Shown here: positions 16,108 through 27,303 of the stretch, in pieces | Layout: the number at the start of each line of letters is the position of its first letter | Position numbering within the stretch: the first letter of the stretch is position 1 | Source of the DNA: Larus michahellis | Taxonomy: Eukaryota > Chordata > Aves > Charadriiformes > Laridae | Reading direction: 5' to 3' | NCBI RefSeq assembly: GCF_964199755.1 | Contig: NC_133903.1 | Location: 7,767,001-7,831,000 of the forward strand | Length of the DNA stretch: 64,000 bases | The notes under the pieces: generated by a model | What the model saw: the letters and a program-made list of their open reading frames with translations, nothing else | What the model was told of the DNA's origin: nothing | Databases searched by the model: none | Made by a program: the position numbers and the translations under genes

Positions 16108-19100
16108 GTAAGGGGGGTCCCCCCACCGCCCCCTCTGCACCCCCTCACCGGGGGTGGCACGGTCTCTGCCCACTGCTGGCACAGTTTCTGTGCGTGGACG
16201 GGAGGAGATGCTCGTGTCTCCCCCCACGCTGCCTTTAGGATCTTTCCTGTTCCAATATTGTTGAGCGCAGCGACGCTGCACTGCCATCGAGCCTCTCGGG
16301 TAACGGCGTGGCTGCTTGGGTGGTGGTCGTCCATAACGCCTTGCGTTTGGGAGCATTTGCTTGGCTTTTGATTGCAACGTTTTATTTCTAGCCCCTTTTA
16401 ATAAAAACGGTCGAAGCTGAAACACAAGCATTGCTTTGGAAAGCTGAGACGTTTCCTTTTCAGAGGAAACATTTTGACCCGAGTATGCTACTCCCCTGTG
16501 TATTTTCAGGTGAAAAATTTGGATTCCATTTACAACTGGTTTCAGTTCCTCAAAAGCAACATTTAGACAAATCTGCTCATTGAAAATGGTGTTGTTTGAC
16601 GCTAAGATACAGATTTATCCTGAAGGAAGAAGCTGAAATGGTCCCTGTGGGGTTTCATTCCTGTCCCTCCGGTTGGCTCTGCGCAGCCCAGGGACAGGGT
16701 GGCTCCAGACTGTCCCCCCGCGAGGCTCCGGGCTGGGACACAAACCTCCCCTAACCGGGGAGGGTGGCATGGCAGGGCTGGCGTGTGAGCCCTGGCGCCC
16801 ACAGCAAACTGACTGATAATTTATCACCTCCTGATTAGGAGGGATAACGCCGCGGGGTGAAGTTGTGCAGTGGGGACTCCGTGACCCCGGGGTGCGTGTC
16901 CCAGACGCCCTCAGCACAGGGGAGCAGGATGGGGGTGCTTTGTGATGAGGGGCTGCGAGGGCATCCTGGGGGTCCCCTGTGAGCTCTGAAGCTGGGAGGA
17001 GCCAGCTCAGGGTCCTGGGCAGGGACATGTTTCAGCCAAAAGCCAGGTTTTAGAGATTTGTGTCCAGAGGGGCTTGGAGAGGAGCCTGGCTTGGGACAAG
17101 GGCTCGCTGGCCCGGCTGCCGTCCTCGCCGCGGGCTGCCGGGTGCTCCGGCCAGGGTTTATTTACAGACGGGTCTTCCTTTAGCTCCCACCCCTCCCACC
17201 CATCCCAGGGGTATTTGTAGCCAGGGCCTTGTCCAGCTGAGGTGTCTGCTAACCTAAACAACACAACCTCTCTCTCTCATATGATGGGTCTTTAATTACA
17301 GCTGAAGAATAAGATGTAATTATAGTTCCTAGACACTCTGACTCATCGGCTTCACCAGCAATTATTATTAGGGCTGATTGGTTATGAAACTTGTTCATTA
17401 ACGCGTGTCTCGTGGTAATCTGCTTTAATTAGAAGGTATCTGAGTTTGTCTTGCATGTGGTCTTCAAGATGAATGATTTAGGTCCTGTAACGAGGTGAGC
17501 ACCGGCTGCTGCCAGCCCTTCCCAGGGCCGTGGTGGGCAGCGTGAGGGGGATGCGGAGAGACCTGGGCGCCTTTGCATCTGCACTGAGCTTGGGGAGATA
17601 AACCCTGAAAATCCCAGCAGCGTCCAGCAGCGCTGGTGTGGCCGGGAGGTGGCCTCAGCCCTGCCCCACAGCACTTGTCCCCTTCCCTCCCTGCCTGGGG
17701 ACACATCCCCTATGCGGGGAGCAGCACCAGAGCACTTAGCGAAGGAAATTGGTGTCAGAGCAAGGGAACTCGGCAGTCAGGCTTTCTGTTGGTTTTCCCG
17801 TCTTTGATTTGGGCTGTCTGTGAGCTGACAACGAGCGGTTCTTGGGGAGAGGCTGCGCGGGGTCCCGGTCTCCGCTGAGGGAAGGACATTCAGCCCCTGC
17901 CCTCCCAACGAGTTTCCCCTGCAGCTGCTCCCAGGCAGGGTACCAGCTTCGCCGGCACCTCTCCTCCTTCCCCCCGAGCAGCAGGGATGGCTGCCACAAG
18001 GATGTAACAGGGAATGACTTTCCTCCCTGAGCCTTTGCCCCCGGAGGAGCTGCTCCGGAGAGCGCTGGTGGCCGGGCTGTGCTGCTGCCACAGGCAAAGC
18101 AAGCTCTTGCTGGGGAGGGGGGGCAGCAGTGTAACCCCCTGTAACCAGGACTTAGGGCAGGGCTGTGGTGCACTCCACATCCCGCAGCACCCAGCAACAT
18201 CTGGAGAGACCCCTTCTCCCTGCACCTCCCCTGGCAGTGCTGTGGTGGCTCCTGGAAGCACCTGGGGGTCTCTGTAGACCCACCCCCAAATCCTGTCCTT
18301 GAAACTGCACCAGGGCAGCTCCTGTCCCCGCCAGCCCCGTAGGAGGGGTTGGGTACCCCAGCGTGAAGATGCTCCTGCTTGGAAGCAGTAACTGCAGAGA
18401 AAGGAAATGGCCGAATTCTGCTCTTCTGCAGTGCGTAGCACCTTCTCACGGGAAGGACTGAAGAAGCATTTGCGGCTCCAGCCCACGGCGAGTGCAGCGC
18501 TCCAGGAGGGAACCCCGTGGTGGGGGGGGAACCCCACCCTGGGGGTGAACCCCTCACTGATGCTCCTCTCTCCTTTGCAGCGGAGGCCACTTCAACCCTG
18601 CCGTGTCCTTGTGCGTGTGGCTGGTCGGTGGGCTGAACATCACGATGCTCATTCCTTACTGGCTCTCCCAGCTCTGCGGAGGGATGATAGGAGCCGGTCT
18701 GGCAAAGGTACGGACACCCGGAGAGTCTCTTTAACTAACGCTGGGGTGCAGGGGCTGCCCCCTGCTCTGCCAGAGCCCCAACCTGCTGCCCAGCCCCAGG
18801 GTCTCCAGCAGCAGCAGCGCATGTGATGGGGAGGGCAAGGGGGGCTTGGTACATCACTTCGGCGTGTAATTAAGAGCGCTGGTTTCTCACAAGGTGACAT
18901 GGCTCAGAAGTTTGCTGTGTGGGGTTTGTCTTGGGGCCAGGGCACCCGGTTCCTCCTCCCAGGTCTGTCAGGCTCTGACTGCAGGACTCGGACACCTTGC
19001 CCCCCCGCTGCAGGCTGGAGCCTGGCAGTGCCACGCAGATGTGGGGGTGCCGCCTCTGCACGGCGCTCTGGGGCCCGGCTAATTAATTCTCAACGGCAGC

Positions 19101-21672
19101 TGCTCTCAGGAGGTTTGCTATGGCGTGCTAATTAGGCACGGAACGATGCACGGAACCTCTGCAGCTCCGGCCCTGTTCACACGCGGTGTTTGCCTGCGGT
19201 ACTACTTACGGCCCTGCACCGTAAGGTTAATTTCTGTCCGGTGCTGCCCGTTCCTGGCACCCAGGGTGCTGCACCCAGCAGCACGGTGCCGTTTGGCCGC
19301 TGCAAACCTCTCGGCGGCCAGGTGAGGCTCATTCCGCCAGGAGAGCGGTGGCCGGCTCATTATCTCAGGAGACGCTAAGAGCCTTCGCTAATGAGTTTAT
19401 ATTTGCCAGGCGCTTAGGGCTGGCTTTCAGGAGGAAAGTGATGAGATTAGCTCCTCTTTAACCTGATGCTACGCCCGCCCACGCTCTCCTGACAGTGAGC
19501 ACATATGCCCCTTAAAGCCCACAATATGGAGCGTGGACGGCACAAACAGGGCTCCCCCCCGTGCAGGCCGTGGCGGCGACTGAGCGGTACGTGAATGCCA
19601 GCGGAGGAGCCTTCAGCAGCATCATGGCCGACGAGCAGATCCCCTCCGTCCTCGTGGGCGAGATCGTCATGACCGCCTTCCTGGTCCTCGCGGTCTGCAT
19701 GGGCGCCGTCAATGGGAAGACCAAGACCCCGCTGGCACCTTTCTGCATTGGCTTCACGGTCACGGTCAACATCCTGGCGGGGTGAGCTCGAGAGCCCTCT
19801 CCCCATACGCATTCCCACCGGCCAGTCCATGCCATCCGCTCCAGCAGGGGGTCAGGATGGGACCACCGGCTGTGGGGATGGAGCTGGTGCTCAGAGCTGC
19901 CTGGGGTGCTGGCTGAGCAGAGTCCCCGGGTTGGGGGGCAGAGCTCTAAGCGCCAGCTCCCCACATCAGGGCTTACCTCCTTCCCTCCCCGGCTGATACA
20001 GCTGCTGCTGCGTCCTGCGCCGGGGAGGGGAGAGTGCCCATGCCTGGGACGGGATGGGATGCAGTGGGATGGGATGGGATGGGATGAGGTGGGATGCAGT
20101 GGGATGGGATGGGATGTGCCCCCTCACAGCACAGCACAGGACCTTCTGGCTAGGGAACATGAGGCTGGCCGAACACGCTGCAGCGGCCGGCGAATAAGCC
20201 CACTGGCCCCCTGATGTTTTTGGGGAGAGCTGCTGGGTGCAGGAGAGGCCGGTGGCTGGAGCCCAGCGCGTGGCAGCGGAGCCTTCGCAGCCATCACCAG
20301 TGCCTGCCACGGGCTGATAAAACCGAGAGGCTGCACGGGCGGTGTTTGTTGTAGGAAGCCCTGAGCAAACAGGAGAGGGTTTATCTGGAGCCGTTCCTCG
20401 CCGCGCGTCCTCCTGCCTGCTGGAAACGCTGCCAAGCCCAGCCTCGGCGCAGGCGGGCGTTTCGGGCGAGCAGCCTGCGTCTTGTGCCACTGCGATCAGA
20501 TAACGAGCGCACGCAATTATGAATGTTAATAGGTTGTTTAGTTAAGGCAGTGCCCCCTCTAGCGGGATTCAGAGCTCTTATTTAAACACTGCACAAACCT
20601 CGTGTGCAAATATTTATCTGTTGCAGTTTTCTTTAATCTGTAAACGCTATTGTCTCTCCTGCCCCGCTCCGCTACCTACGCGTGGCGCGGAGCTTTCCCT
20701 GTTTAAAAGCCCGGTTCCCGGTGAGCCCCAAAATAGACTCGGCACTGATGCTTCCACCCTGTGCCAGGTTTTCCCCAATAGTTTGCAAAGGCAGGTACCT
20801 GCCGGTGAGCAGCCGCCGTGGACTGGGATGGCTGGGATGTTCCCTGTGCTGCAGCAGAGCCGGGCTCAGGTCTTGGCTTCCTTTCGCTGCCAGGGCAAAC
20901 TGTCCCCAGGCACCAAGCAGCCGTGCCTGGATGGGGACCAGGGTGGTCTGAGCCTGCCACCCACCCAGAGCAGGGCCAGACCCCTGGCAAGGAGCCCCGG
21001 GAGGGGTACGCTGCCGCCCCTTCCCAGCCTGTGCATTGCCCCATCCAGGGAATGAGGGGGACGGGTGCCGGTCTCGTGTCCCGCAGGGCTGACACAACTG
21101 GTTTGTTCCTCTTTCAGAGGTGGCGTGTCCGGAGCCTGCATGAATCCTGCCAGAGCCTTCGGGCCAGCTCTGGTAGCAAACTACTGGGACTATCACTGGG
21201 TTTACTGGGTAGGGCCCACGGTTGCTGCCCTCCTTGTCGGTTTGCTGGTGAGGTACGTTATGCCCGGAGCGGGAAGGAGAGCGGAGCCAAACAGGCTGAC
21301 CCCCCCTTCCCACCCTGCCGCCTCCCCGGTGGGCTCTGCCCTGCTCGCTGCCCGGCTGCTTCCCTGCTCCCTGGGTCAGGGCTGCAAGTAGCCACTTTCC
21401 AAGAGATGTCCAAGGGTGGGAGACTCCTTCCCCTTCCCCTTCCCACGAGGACAAGGGCGACAGCAAAAATCCAACCTGTCCCAAATCCATGTTTGCTCTA
21501 TCTGTTTGCTCTTGTGTGGCGATTCCAGGCTTGGGCTGGCGCTGGGCTCTTGCTGTTGCTGGGTTTCTGTTTCATGCTTGCAATGGCAAAAACGTTGACT
21601 CCAAGTTTCTCTCTCTCACCTCCCCAAAGGCTCCTCCTCGGCGACTGGACCATCCGCCTGCTCCTGAAGTGA
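15851..21672 (+). CDS. AQP8: AQP8: aquaporin-8 water/small-solute channel, complete
   Basis: Coding exons: join(15851..16107, 18581..18707, 19567..19781, 21118..21252, 21630..21672), all with GT-AG borders and compatible phases, predicting 258 aa (human AQP8 is 261). AQP8 passes water and also hydrogen peroxide and ammonia; it is known from gut, liver, pancreas and mitochondria. Six-helix MIP fold features seen: WYERYVQPC before helix 1, the first NPA at residues 91-93 (GGHFNPAVS), the second at 209-211 ([11 protein letters not shown]). The aromatic/arginine filter by alignment is His71, Ile197, Ala206, Arg212. The AQP8-type cysteine Cys207 precedes the second NPA. An NAS glycosylation site lies at Asn138 in loop C. 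Start 15851 gives family length; in-frame ATGs at 15740 and 15893 are alternatives, and 15893 has the better Kozak context. Confidence 0.95.
16108..18580 (+). other. AQP8: AQP8 intron 1
   Basis: A 2.5-kb intron that is mainly GC-rich with an AT-rich patch at about 17262-17440. The 284-codon antisense frame at 17736-18590 spans the exon border and resembles no known protein. Confidence 0.85.
17262..17440. promoter_or_regulatory. AT-rich candidate regulatory element in AQP8 intron 1
   Basis: About 180 bp of AT-rich sequence embedded in GC-rich intron. It contains several homeodomain-type TTAATTA/TAATTA cores, CAATTATTATTAGGG and TGATTGGTTATG. This composition contrast is typical of conserved non-coding elements, but conservation cannot be tested here. 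Confidence 0.3.
18581..18707 (+). CDS. AQP8: AQP8 coding exon 2
   Basis: 127 nt after the acceptor CTCTCTCCTTTGCAG. It encodes the first NPA half-helix (HFNPAVS) and helix 3 ([20 protein letters not shown]), ending AK in phase 0 at GTACGG. Confidence 0.93.
18708..19566 (+). other. AQP8: AQP8 intron 2
   Basis: An 859-nt intron with no gene or repeat. It includes short AT-rich patches near 19080-19140 and 19360-19470, with TAATTA and AGATTAG-like motifs. Confidence 0.85.
19567..19781 (+). CDS. AQP8: AQP8 coding exon 3
   Basis: 215 nt. Encodes loop C with [11 protein letters not shown] (glycosylation site), helix 4 ([20 protein letters not shown]) and most of helix 5 ([16 protein letters not shown]) with Ile197. 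Acceptor GTGCAG, donor GGTGAGC, leaving two bases of Gly200. Confidence 0.93.
20050..20116 (+). repeat. GGGAT pentanucleotide array
   Basis: About 67 bp of GGGAT units interrupted by GCAGT and GAGGT variants. The G-runs could form quadruplex-like structures on the + strand and may be length-polymorphic. Confidence 0.9.
20490..20660. promoter_or_regulatory. Candidate regulatory element in AQP8 intron 3
   Basis: An AT-rich island. It contains AGATAA (GATA type) near 20496, a GTTAAT...GTTAAG pair at 20525-20547 loosely resembling an HNF1 site, and a CTCF-like core on the minus strand near 20551-20567 with two mismatches. HNF1/GATA control would fit an epithelial gene, but this is inference from motifs alone. 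Confidence 0.25.
21118..21252 (+). CDS. AQP8: AQP8 coding exon 4
   Basis: 135 nt after TTCCTCTTTCAG. Encodes the second NPA half-helix ([13 protein letters not shown]) and helix 6 ([18 protein letters not shown]). The donor is AG|GTACGT, splitting the Arg245 codon. Confidence 0.93.
21253..21629 (+). other. AQP8: AQP8 intron 4
   Basis: A 377-nt intron ending in a CT-rich tract. No other feature seen. Confidence 0.85.
21630..21672 (+). CDS. AQP8: AQP8 coding exon 5 (C-terminus)
   Basis: 43 nt after the acceptor CACCTCCCCAAAG. It completes Arg245 and encodes [13 protein letters not shown] before TGA (21670-21672), comparable to the short family tail that ends near TRLILK in human. Confidence 0.85.
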
Positions 21673-23420
21673 TGCCAGGCGTGGGGGTGCGCGCGTGCCG
21701 TTGTTGCTGACCTGCCGCGGGCGGCCGGTGCAACTCAGCACAGCGGAGTGAAGCCCCCTGCTCCTCCTCCTCACCATCCCACCTCCTCTCTGCGTCTCCC
21801 AGGCAGCCCGTGCTCGGGAGATGGTTCACTTGCCGCTGCAGGGACGATGGGGGGCAGCCCAGCCAAACCGGGCAGCCCTGTGCTGGCGGCAGGGCCGGGC
21901 GGCACCGCTCCCACCCCGGTCCCCAGGGCTCTGACAGCCCCTGCCATGGCTGCGGGACTGGCTCGCCAGGAGCATCCTCTGACCCACACCAGCACCCGTG
22001 CTGTCCCAGCCTCCCCCGGCATCGGCCGTGCACGGCGTCCATCCCACCAGGGCTGTGCTTGGGCACCTGCGGTGCTGGGGAGCCCTGTGCCCTCTGGGGT
22101 GGGCACCACACAGGGGGTCCGGTGTGCGTGGCTGTGCCTGGCAGCCCGGTGCCGGGCCGCTCTCCAGGAGCATCTCCATCTCCCCGGGGCGAGCAGTGAG
22201 AGCTGCTGGTTCCCAAACGCCCTGTGAGGAGCCCGCCGTGATCCTGCTACAGCGGCGAGAAGCTGAGTCAAGCAGCCGTGCCTGGGGACCGTGCGGCATC
22301 GCTCGCCAGCACTGACATTTATCACTTTCTAACTTCTCCATGACAATATTAACTCTGAGGCCCGACGCAACCACCTTCCTCTGCCCTGGCACACGCCTGC
22401 GGGAGCTTCCCAGCCCCGAACATGGCAGTGGGTGCTGCCAGGCTCTGTACCCTGCCCCACACCACTCCCGGCATTTGTCTCCCAGCCCAGCATCTCTGCT
22501 CTCTCTCCACCAGCATCCAGCCCGCGGGGAGGCAGTGCCCCAGCATGGCAGGGTGCTCCTCCAGCTTGTGCTGTGGCTTGGCTCCTGTCCCTTGGGCAGG
22601 TCCCGGATGACGCCAATTGGCTCTTGCCTATGGCCTGCCACGTAGAGGGGATGATGAGAGCAGGGAGCTTTGGTCGCAGGCTGATTTCTGGGATACGTCT
22701 CAGCAGCAGGAGAGCATCTGCCAAGAGCTTGGGGTTGGTCCGTCCCTCCCATGGCAGAGATGAGTGCTGGGGGCCAGGGGGCGAGGGGAGGGGGCTGCCC
22801 AGCCCCGGGGAGGGGGCTGCCTTGGCGGAGGGAGCTGCTGCCATAAGCAGGCGGAGTCGGCAGAAGGAGAGTGATGGAGCTGTGTGGGCAGGGGGAGAGG
22901 AGCCAGCGCAGCAGCTTTACGTCAGCCGGGTATCCGTCCCCTATGGCAGCTCTGCCCTGACTCATCGTGCGGGCTCCCCAGCCTCCCCCGGGGTGGTGGT
23001 GGGGGGATAATTCATAGGGACCCCGTTCCCACTGCTCAGAGGGCTTGTTGGGTGGTAATCTGGCACACGAGCGGCATTGCGGGTACTCCCAGCTCCAGCA
23101 GGGAACCCCTCAACTTACCTGGGTTGAGTCACTCCTAATTTTGCAGACTTTTAACTCGGGAAATGCCTGTTGCTTTCCCAGCCCCTACAGGTGTGGCTCT
23201 GAGATGCCCAGAGGAGAACCCTGGGCAAAGCAGATGCTTCCTACCCTTCCTCACGGGCTGCTCCACCCAGGGGCAGAAAAGCTGTTGCTGTGGCAGGGAG
23301 GACGTTCCCGCTTTTCTGATGTCCCTGCGGGGCTGGCAGAGCCCTGCACAATGTCACCTCTCTATTTTCAGCTGGCTTGTTTTTCTTTCCCCAGCCCGGG
23401 AGGTGACCCCCACATGCGCG

Positions 23421-23443
23421 CGCACACACACACACACACACAC
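23421..23443. repeat. (CA)n microsatellite
   Basis: About eleven CA units, flanked on the left by alternating GCGCGC and on the right by CGCATGCA. The purine-pyrimidine alternation is a Z-DNA-type sequence. Confidence 0.9.
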
Positions 23444-23515
23444 GCATGCACAGAGTTGTATTTGTTTTTAGAAAAGGGCAAGGTTGTAGAGACGCTGAAG
23501 TGAGGAAATGCCAGA

Positions 23516-23521
23516 ATTAAA
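23516..23521 (+). terminator. AQP8: Polyadenylation signal ATTAAA, probable AQP8 3' end
   Basis: ATTAAA is followed within about 20 nt by GTGTGTGTATTTG, a textbook GU-rich downstream element. An AATAAA at 24326-24331 with T-rich downstream sequence is an alternative end. Confidence 0.45.
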
Positions 23522-24026
23522 GCATCCCTGACCCAAAGTGTGTGTATTTGCCTTCAACCTTCTGCCGGGGCTGGGCAGGGGGACAGGGTACCCCGGGGTG
23601 GGCAGCGCAGCCCCCAGGTGAGCCGGGGTGCAGGGCAGCTGCTCATTCAGGAAGGAAAATGATGCAACCCACAGAAGGAGACAAATAGCATGAAGAAGTC
23701 ACTAGGACGGTTGTCATGGCAACGCCACCAAAAAAAAAAAACACGCCAAACCAAACACAGAGCAAAGTCACTCCTTCCTTCCTAGAGGGACCCCGGGGGG
23801 GCGTGGGAGCAGGTGCTGGTGGGAGCTGGGTGCTGTGGGGAGCCACCCTGGGGGCCACAACCTGCCCCGGCCCCCACTCGGGGCACAGACCTCGGCGGGA
23901 GCGGGGCTGCAGGCAGCTGCCGCGCTCGGGCACGATGGGCGCCCACCTTCCCCTTTCGAGAGGAAGCACAGCCCCGCGACGCCGCAGGAAACACGCTTAT
24001 GGCTGCAGCTGCCTCTGCATGGGGCT

Positions 24027-24116
24027 GGCTCCTTCCTGCACCCCACCTCCCTCCAGCACCCCGGCTCCCTCCTGCACCCCGGCTCCTTCCTGCACCCCGG
24101 CTCCCTCCTGCACCCC
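24027..24116. repeat. 18-bp minisatellite, 5 copies
   Basis: Five contiguous 18-bp units near GGCTCCCTCCTGCACCCC (24027, 24045, 24063, 24081 and 24099), with few substitutions. The period is a multiple of three, so overlapping open frames show a six-residue repeat that is not evidence of a protein. Confidence 0.93.
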
Positions 24117-24325
24117 AGCTTCGGGGCTCTTCTCCCGGCGGGTGCGGGGACAGGGTCCCACGGGAGGCGACGCTGCTGACCGCTGCTGGAGGTCCCCAGG
24201 CGCAGGCGAGGGGGGCAGGAAGTGGGGTGTGTGTGGGGGGTGGCCCATGCACAGCCGCGTGTGCTTCCCTGTTCCGCTGTTGATGCGTTCAGCACGCTCG
24301 TTTTTAATTTGTCAGGGTGACTTTT

Positions 24326-24331
24326 AATAAA
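24326..24331 (+). terminator. Alternative polyadenylation signal AATAAA
   Basis: A canonical hexamer with GTTGTTTTTTT downstream. It could be a distal AQP8 end. Confidence 0.25.
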
Positions 24332-24339
24332 GCATCTGT

Positions 24340-24475
24340 AACACTGCGTTGTTTTTTTCCTGGGTATTATTAAAGAGCTTAATTTATGCTAATTAAATAC
24401 CAATTAACTTCCAAGCACTTAATGTGCTTTAAGGACATAAAATATGTCTCATTCCCATTCAATTAAATTTGCATC
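24340..24475. promoter_or_regulatory. AT-rich candidate regulatory element downstream of AQP8
   Basis: A sharply AT-rich patch in GC-rich surroundings. It contains TTAATTTATGCTAATTAAAT, CCAATTAACTT and CAATTAAATTTGCAT (octamer-like), in a dense homeodomain/POU-type arrangement. Function is inferred from composition only. Confidence 0.3.
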
Positions 24476-27028
24476 AGGCCTGGACATGGGTCTGCACCGT
24501 GTTTTTGTCGGCACATGGATCTGCCGCAGAGCCGGGACATTGCCCGGTGTTTTCCAGGTTCTTTGCGCCTGTTGGGATGGAGATGCCGCTCGGGAGCAGG
24601 GCAGGCGTGGGGCACCGATGCCGTGGGTGCCTGTACCTAATGGGGTGGTAATTGCCGTGGTTTGGGTCTGGCTAGGACAGGGACACTCGGATCCCTGCGT
24701 GATGAAACGCTGGGGGAGCCCAGGGCACCGCCTGGTCCACGAGAGCCACGCAGGGCTCAGCAGACGTCGTGCATGTGCTCGCCCGGGCGCCGTCGGCTGT
24801 GGCTGGTGCCAGCGCTTTGGGGACACATGGAAAAAAAACAGGGTGTGCTCTGGGAACAGCATCAGAAGGGTGTTTGTCTGTCCCTGTGTCTGCCTGAGCA
24901 CCTCCAGCCCTCACACTGCAGCTCTTTCACCGAATAAATACCCTGGTTAAACATTGACCAGGGGAAGGAAGCCGCGCTGCTGCCTGCGGCCAGGCTCCCC
25001 GCTGCCAGCCCGCCCGCAGGGAACAGCCCCGTGTTTGTCCGCGGCGGGAGGCCCCTGACGAAGTCCCGAGGGCCGCGGCACGGCCACCGAGCCACGCTGC
25101 TCGCCCGCAGCTAGTGTCCGGCAGCAGATGACCACGACCTCGGCTTGTGGCCCCAATTCGAGCCGGGTCCCTGCCCAGCCTGCATGACCCCCCCCCCAGC
25201 CACGCAGGAGCTCTCACCATGTTTCACGCCTTGCCCTGCGCCCCGACCCGCGGCCATCCCCCCGGTCCCCGGCGAGGGTAGCTTTGCCCACCCTGGCTGG
25301 TGGCTGCGTGGGACGCAGCCGCTGGCAGCAACATCACGCTGGAAATAGCTGATACGCAGCGTGCAAATGTGCAAATTAATGAGTCGGTTAATTCGGCTGA
25401 GTCTTTCTCCTTCCCCGGCTCTCAGATCTGCCCAGCTCCACTGCGCTGCAGCCCCCCGCCAGGAGCAGGGAATTCACAGCCGGTCGGGCAGCACACCGGG
25501 CTGCGATGGGGACCCGGGGTGGTAGCGAGGTGCAGCACAGGATGTCCCTGGCCCCGGCATGGTCCTCGGAAGTACGTTGCCCACGCACAGGGTGGCACAG
25601 CTCAGCCCTGAGCTCAGTGACGCGGGGCCGTGGCCAGTCTGGGGGGGTTCCCTGCTCCCCTGCTGAGCCAGGGTGGGATGCAGCCCCATATCCCCTGGGA
25701 ACACCCCATGGTCATGATTGTGCTTGGCTATAGCCGTAATTGCAGCCCTGCCTCAGCAGGCTGGTCCTCGCTGAGGACGGCAGCTCATCCCCGCTGTCTG
25801 CGGGAGTGGGGGCGAGGGGCTGGCAACCCCCAGGCCCGCGACGGATGAAGCAGCCGGGAGGGATCTGGGATCCCAAACACTGACGCTGCAGGACCCAATC
25901 CCTTATCGCAGGAGACCTGGCTCCATCGCTGCGACGATGCTCGAGTGCCCCTGAGCTCAATTCCAGGAGAGGGACAGGAAAAACGGGCTGAAGCAGCAAT
26001 AATTCTGCATGTTAGCAATAATCAGACAGCAGCACTCGTAACAAGAAGAAATCACCCGGGCCGTGAGCTCAGCGAGGCGCCGGGTGGTGCTGGCCCCGTG
26101 GTGGTTATTTGCTCGGCGGTGGAGCCTCACCGGGCGATGTTTCCCTGCCTGTATTGCTGCTCCGGGCTCACAAAAGGCTTTTCATTCGTGGGTAGAACAA
26201 CGCCTCGCTGTTCCCCTCCACCCACTCACCCGCCACCCCTGACCCTGCAGTCCAGGAAAGGAGGAACCCCCAGATTTTTGCCTTCCAGATTCTCCTCTGA
26301 AGAAGGATTAGGGGTGTCTGTGCTCCCCCAAAGCTGCTTCTTAAAATAGCAGCATCCCCGAGCAGAGGCAGCACATCAAGATGCCAAGAGTGGCTGCGGC
26401 GAAGTATGATGGATGAATGCTTTTTGGAACATGCCCCGTGAGAGCATCTGGGAATTCTCACTTTGCTCTGCTGTAAAGGTTTTATTTGCCAGTCTACAGA
26501 TGGAAAAATCACAGCCTTAAAAATAAAAGGTGATTTAATTCTTTTAGCTCATTTCGTCCATTGGGAGGAACCGCAGTGGCAGGGCGACATGGGCAGCAGC
26601 GAGCGGGGACGGCTGGAGGCAGCGGGATGCTCTACCCCTTGCCAGCACCCATGGGTTGAGGCTGGACTCGCTCCCACAGCACCGACCTGCTCCCCGGCTT
26701 CCCGGCACCTCCCAGCACCTCCTGGCTCCCTCCTGCCTGCGGAAGCAAACTGGGAAATTCTGGCCCCAGCCTATCTCAAAAAAAACTTCAAAGCTTCGAC
26801 AAACATGAATTGCACCAAAATCCAGATGCAAGAAGGGCAGCGGTGACACCAGCACAGGGCCGGGGGCGGCTGCAGACCTTTCGTGAAAAAGCCAAGGGAT
26901 GCGCAGCCCCCCCTCCCCCCCCGGCCTCCTCCGGTGCTCGTGGGTGTTATATGAGCCTTGCAGGGGAGGGGGCACCCAGGGGGGACAACGGCCTTGCGCG
27001 AGGAGCTGCATGGGAGCGGGGAGCAGCG

Positions 27029-27303
27029 CAGCTCCTGCATCCCTCACACTGCAGCTCCTGCATCCCCCTTACTGCAGCTCCTGCATCCCTCGTACCGCAT
27101 CTCCTGCATCCCTTGTATCGCAGCTCCTGCATCCCTCACACCGCAGCTCTTGCATCCCTCGTGTCTCAGCTCCTGCATCCCTCACACTGCAGCTCCTGCA
27201 TCCCTCACACCGCAGCTCCTGCATCCCTTGTATCTCATCTCCTGCATCCCTCATATCACAGCTCCTGCATCCTTCACACTGCAGCTCCTGCATCCCTAGT
27301 ACC
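27029..27303. repeat. 23-bp minisatellite, about 12 copies
   Basis: Tandem units of 23 bp based on CAGCTCCTGCATCCCTCACA followed by CTG; unit starts at 27029, 27052 and 27075 confirm the period. Copies differ mainly in the last 8 bp. Because 23 is not a multiple of 3, the array cycles through all frames and keeps three forward frames and several reverse frames open, producing apparent Ser/Cys/His/Pro-rich repeat proteins that should not be annotated. Confidence 0.95.

Larger units (their letters stand above)
19782..21117 (+). other. AQP8: AQP8 intron 3
   Basis: A 1.3-kb intron carrying a GGGAT pentamer array (20050-20116) and an AT-rich patch (about 20490-20660). Long antisense frames here are shadows of the base composition. 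Confidence 0.85.
21673..23540 (+). other. AQP8: AQP8 3'UTR (inferred, upper limit uncertain)
   Basis: GC-rich sequence from the stop codon to the first credible polyadenylation signal at 23516. It contains a (CA)n tract near 23421. It is long compared with the human 3'UTR, so an earlier non-canonical end is possible. Confidence 0.4.

Noticed and set aside
17736-18590. 284-codon antisense open frame
   Set aside because: It lies over AQP8 intron 1 and the start of exon 2; no recognisable family; typical shadow of GC-rich sequence.
20672-21490. 272-codon antisense and 284-codon sense frames overlapping AQP8 exon 4
   Set aside because: They run through introns and splice sites in frames other than the AQP8 frame; no domain.
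21826-22965. 379-codon antisense open frame downstream of AQP8
   Set aside because: Composition is Pro/Arg/Gly/Ser-rich with no domain, the opposite strand is also open over the same stretch, and the DNA is GC-rich and stop-poor. It overlaps the likely AQP8 3'UTR.
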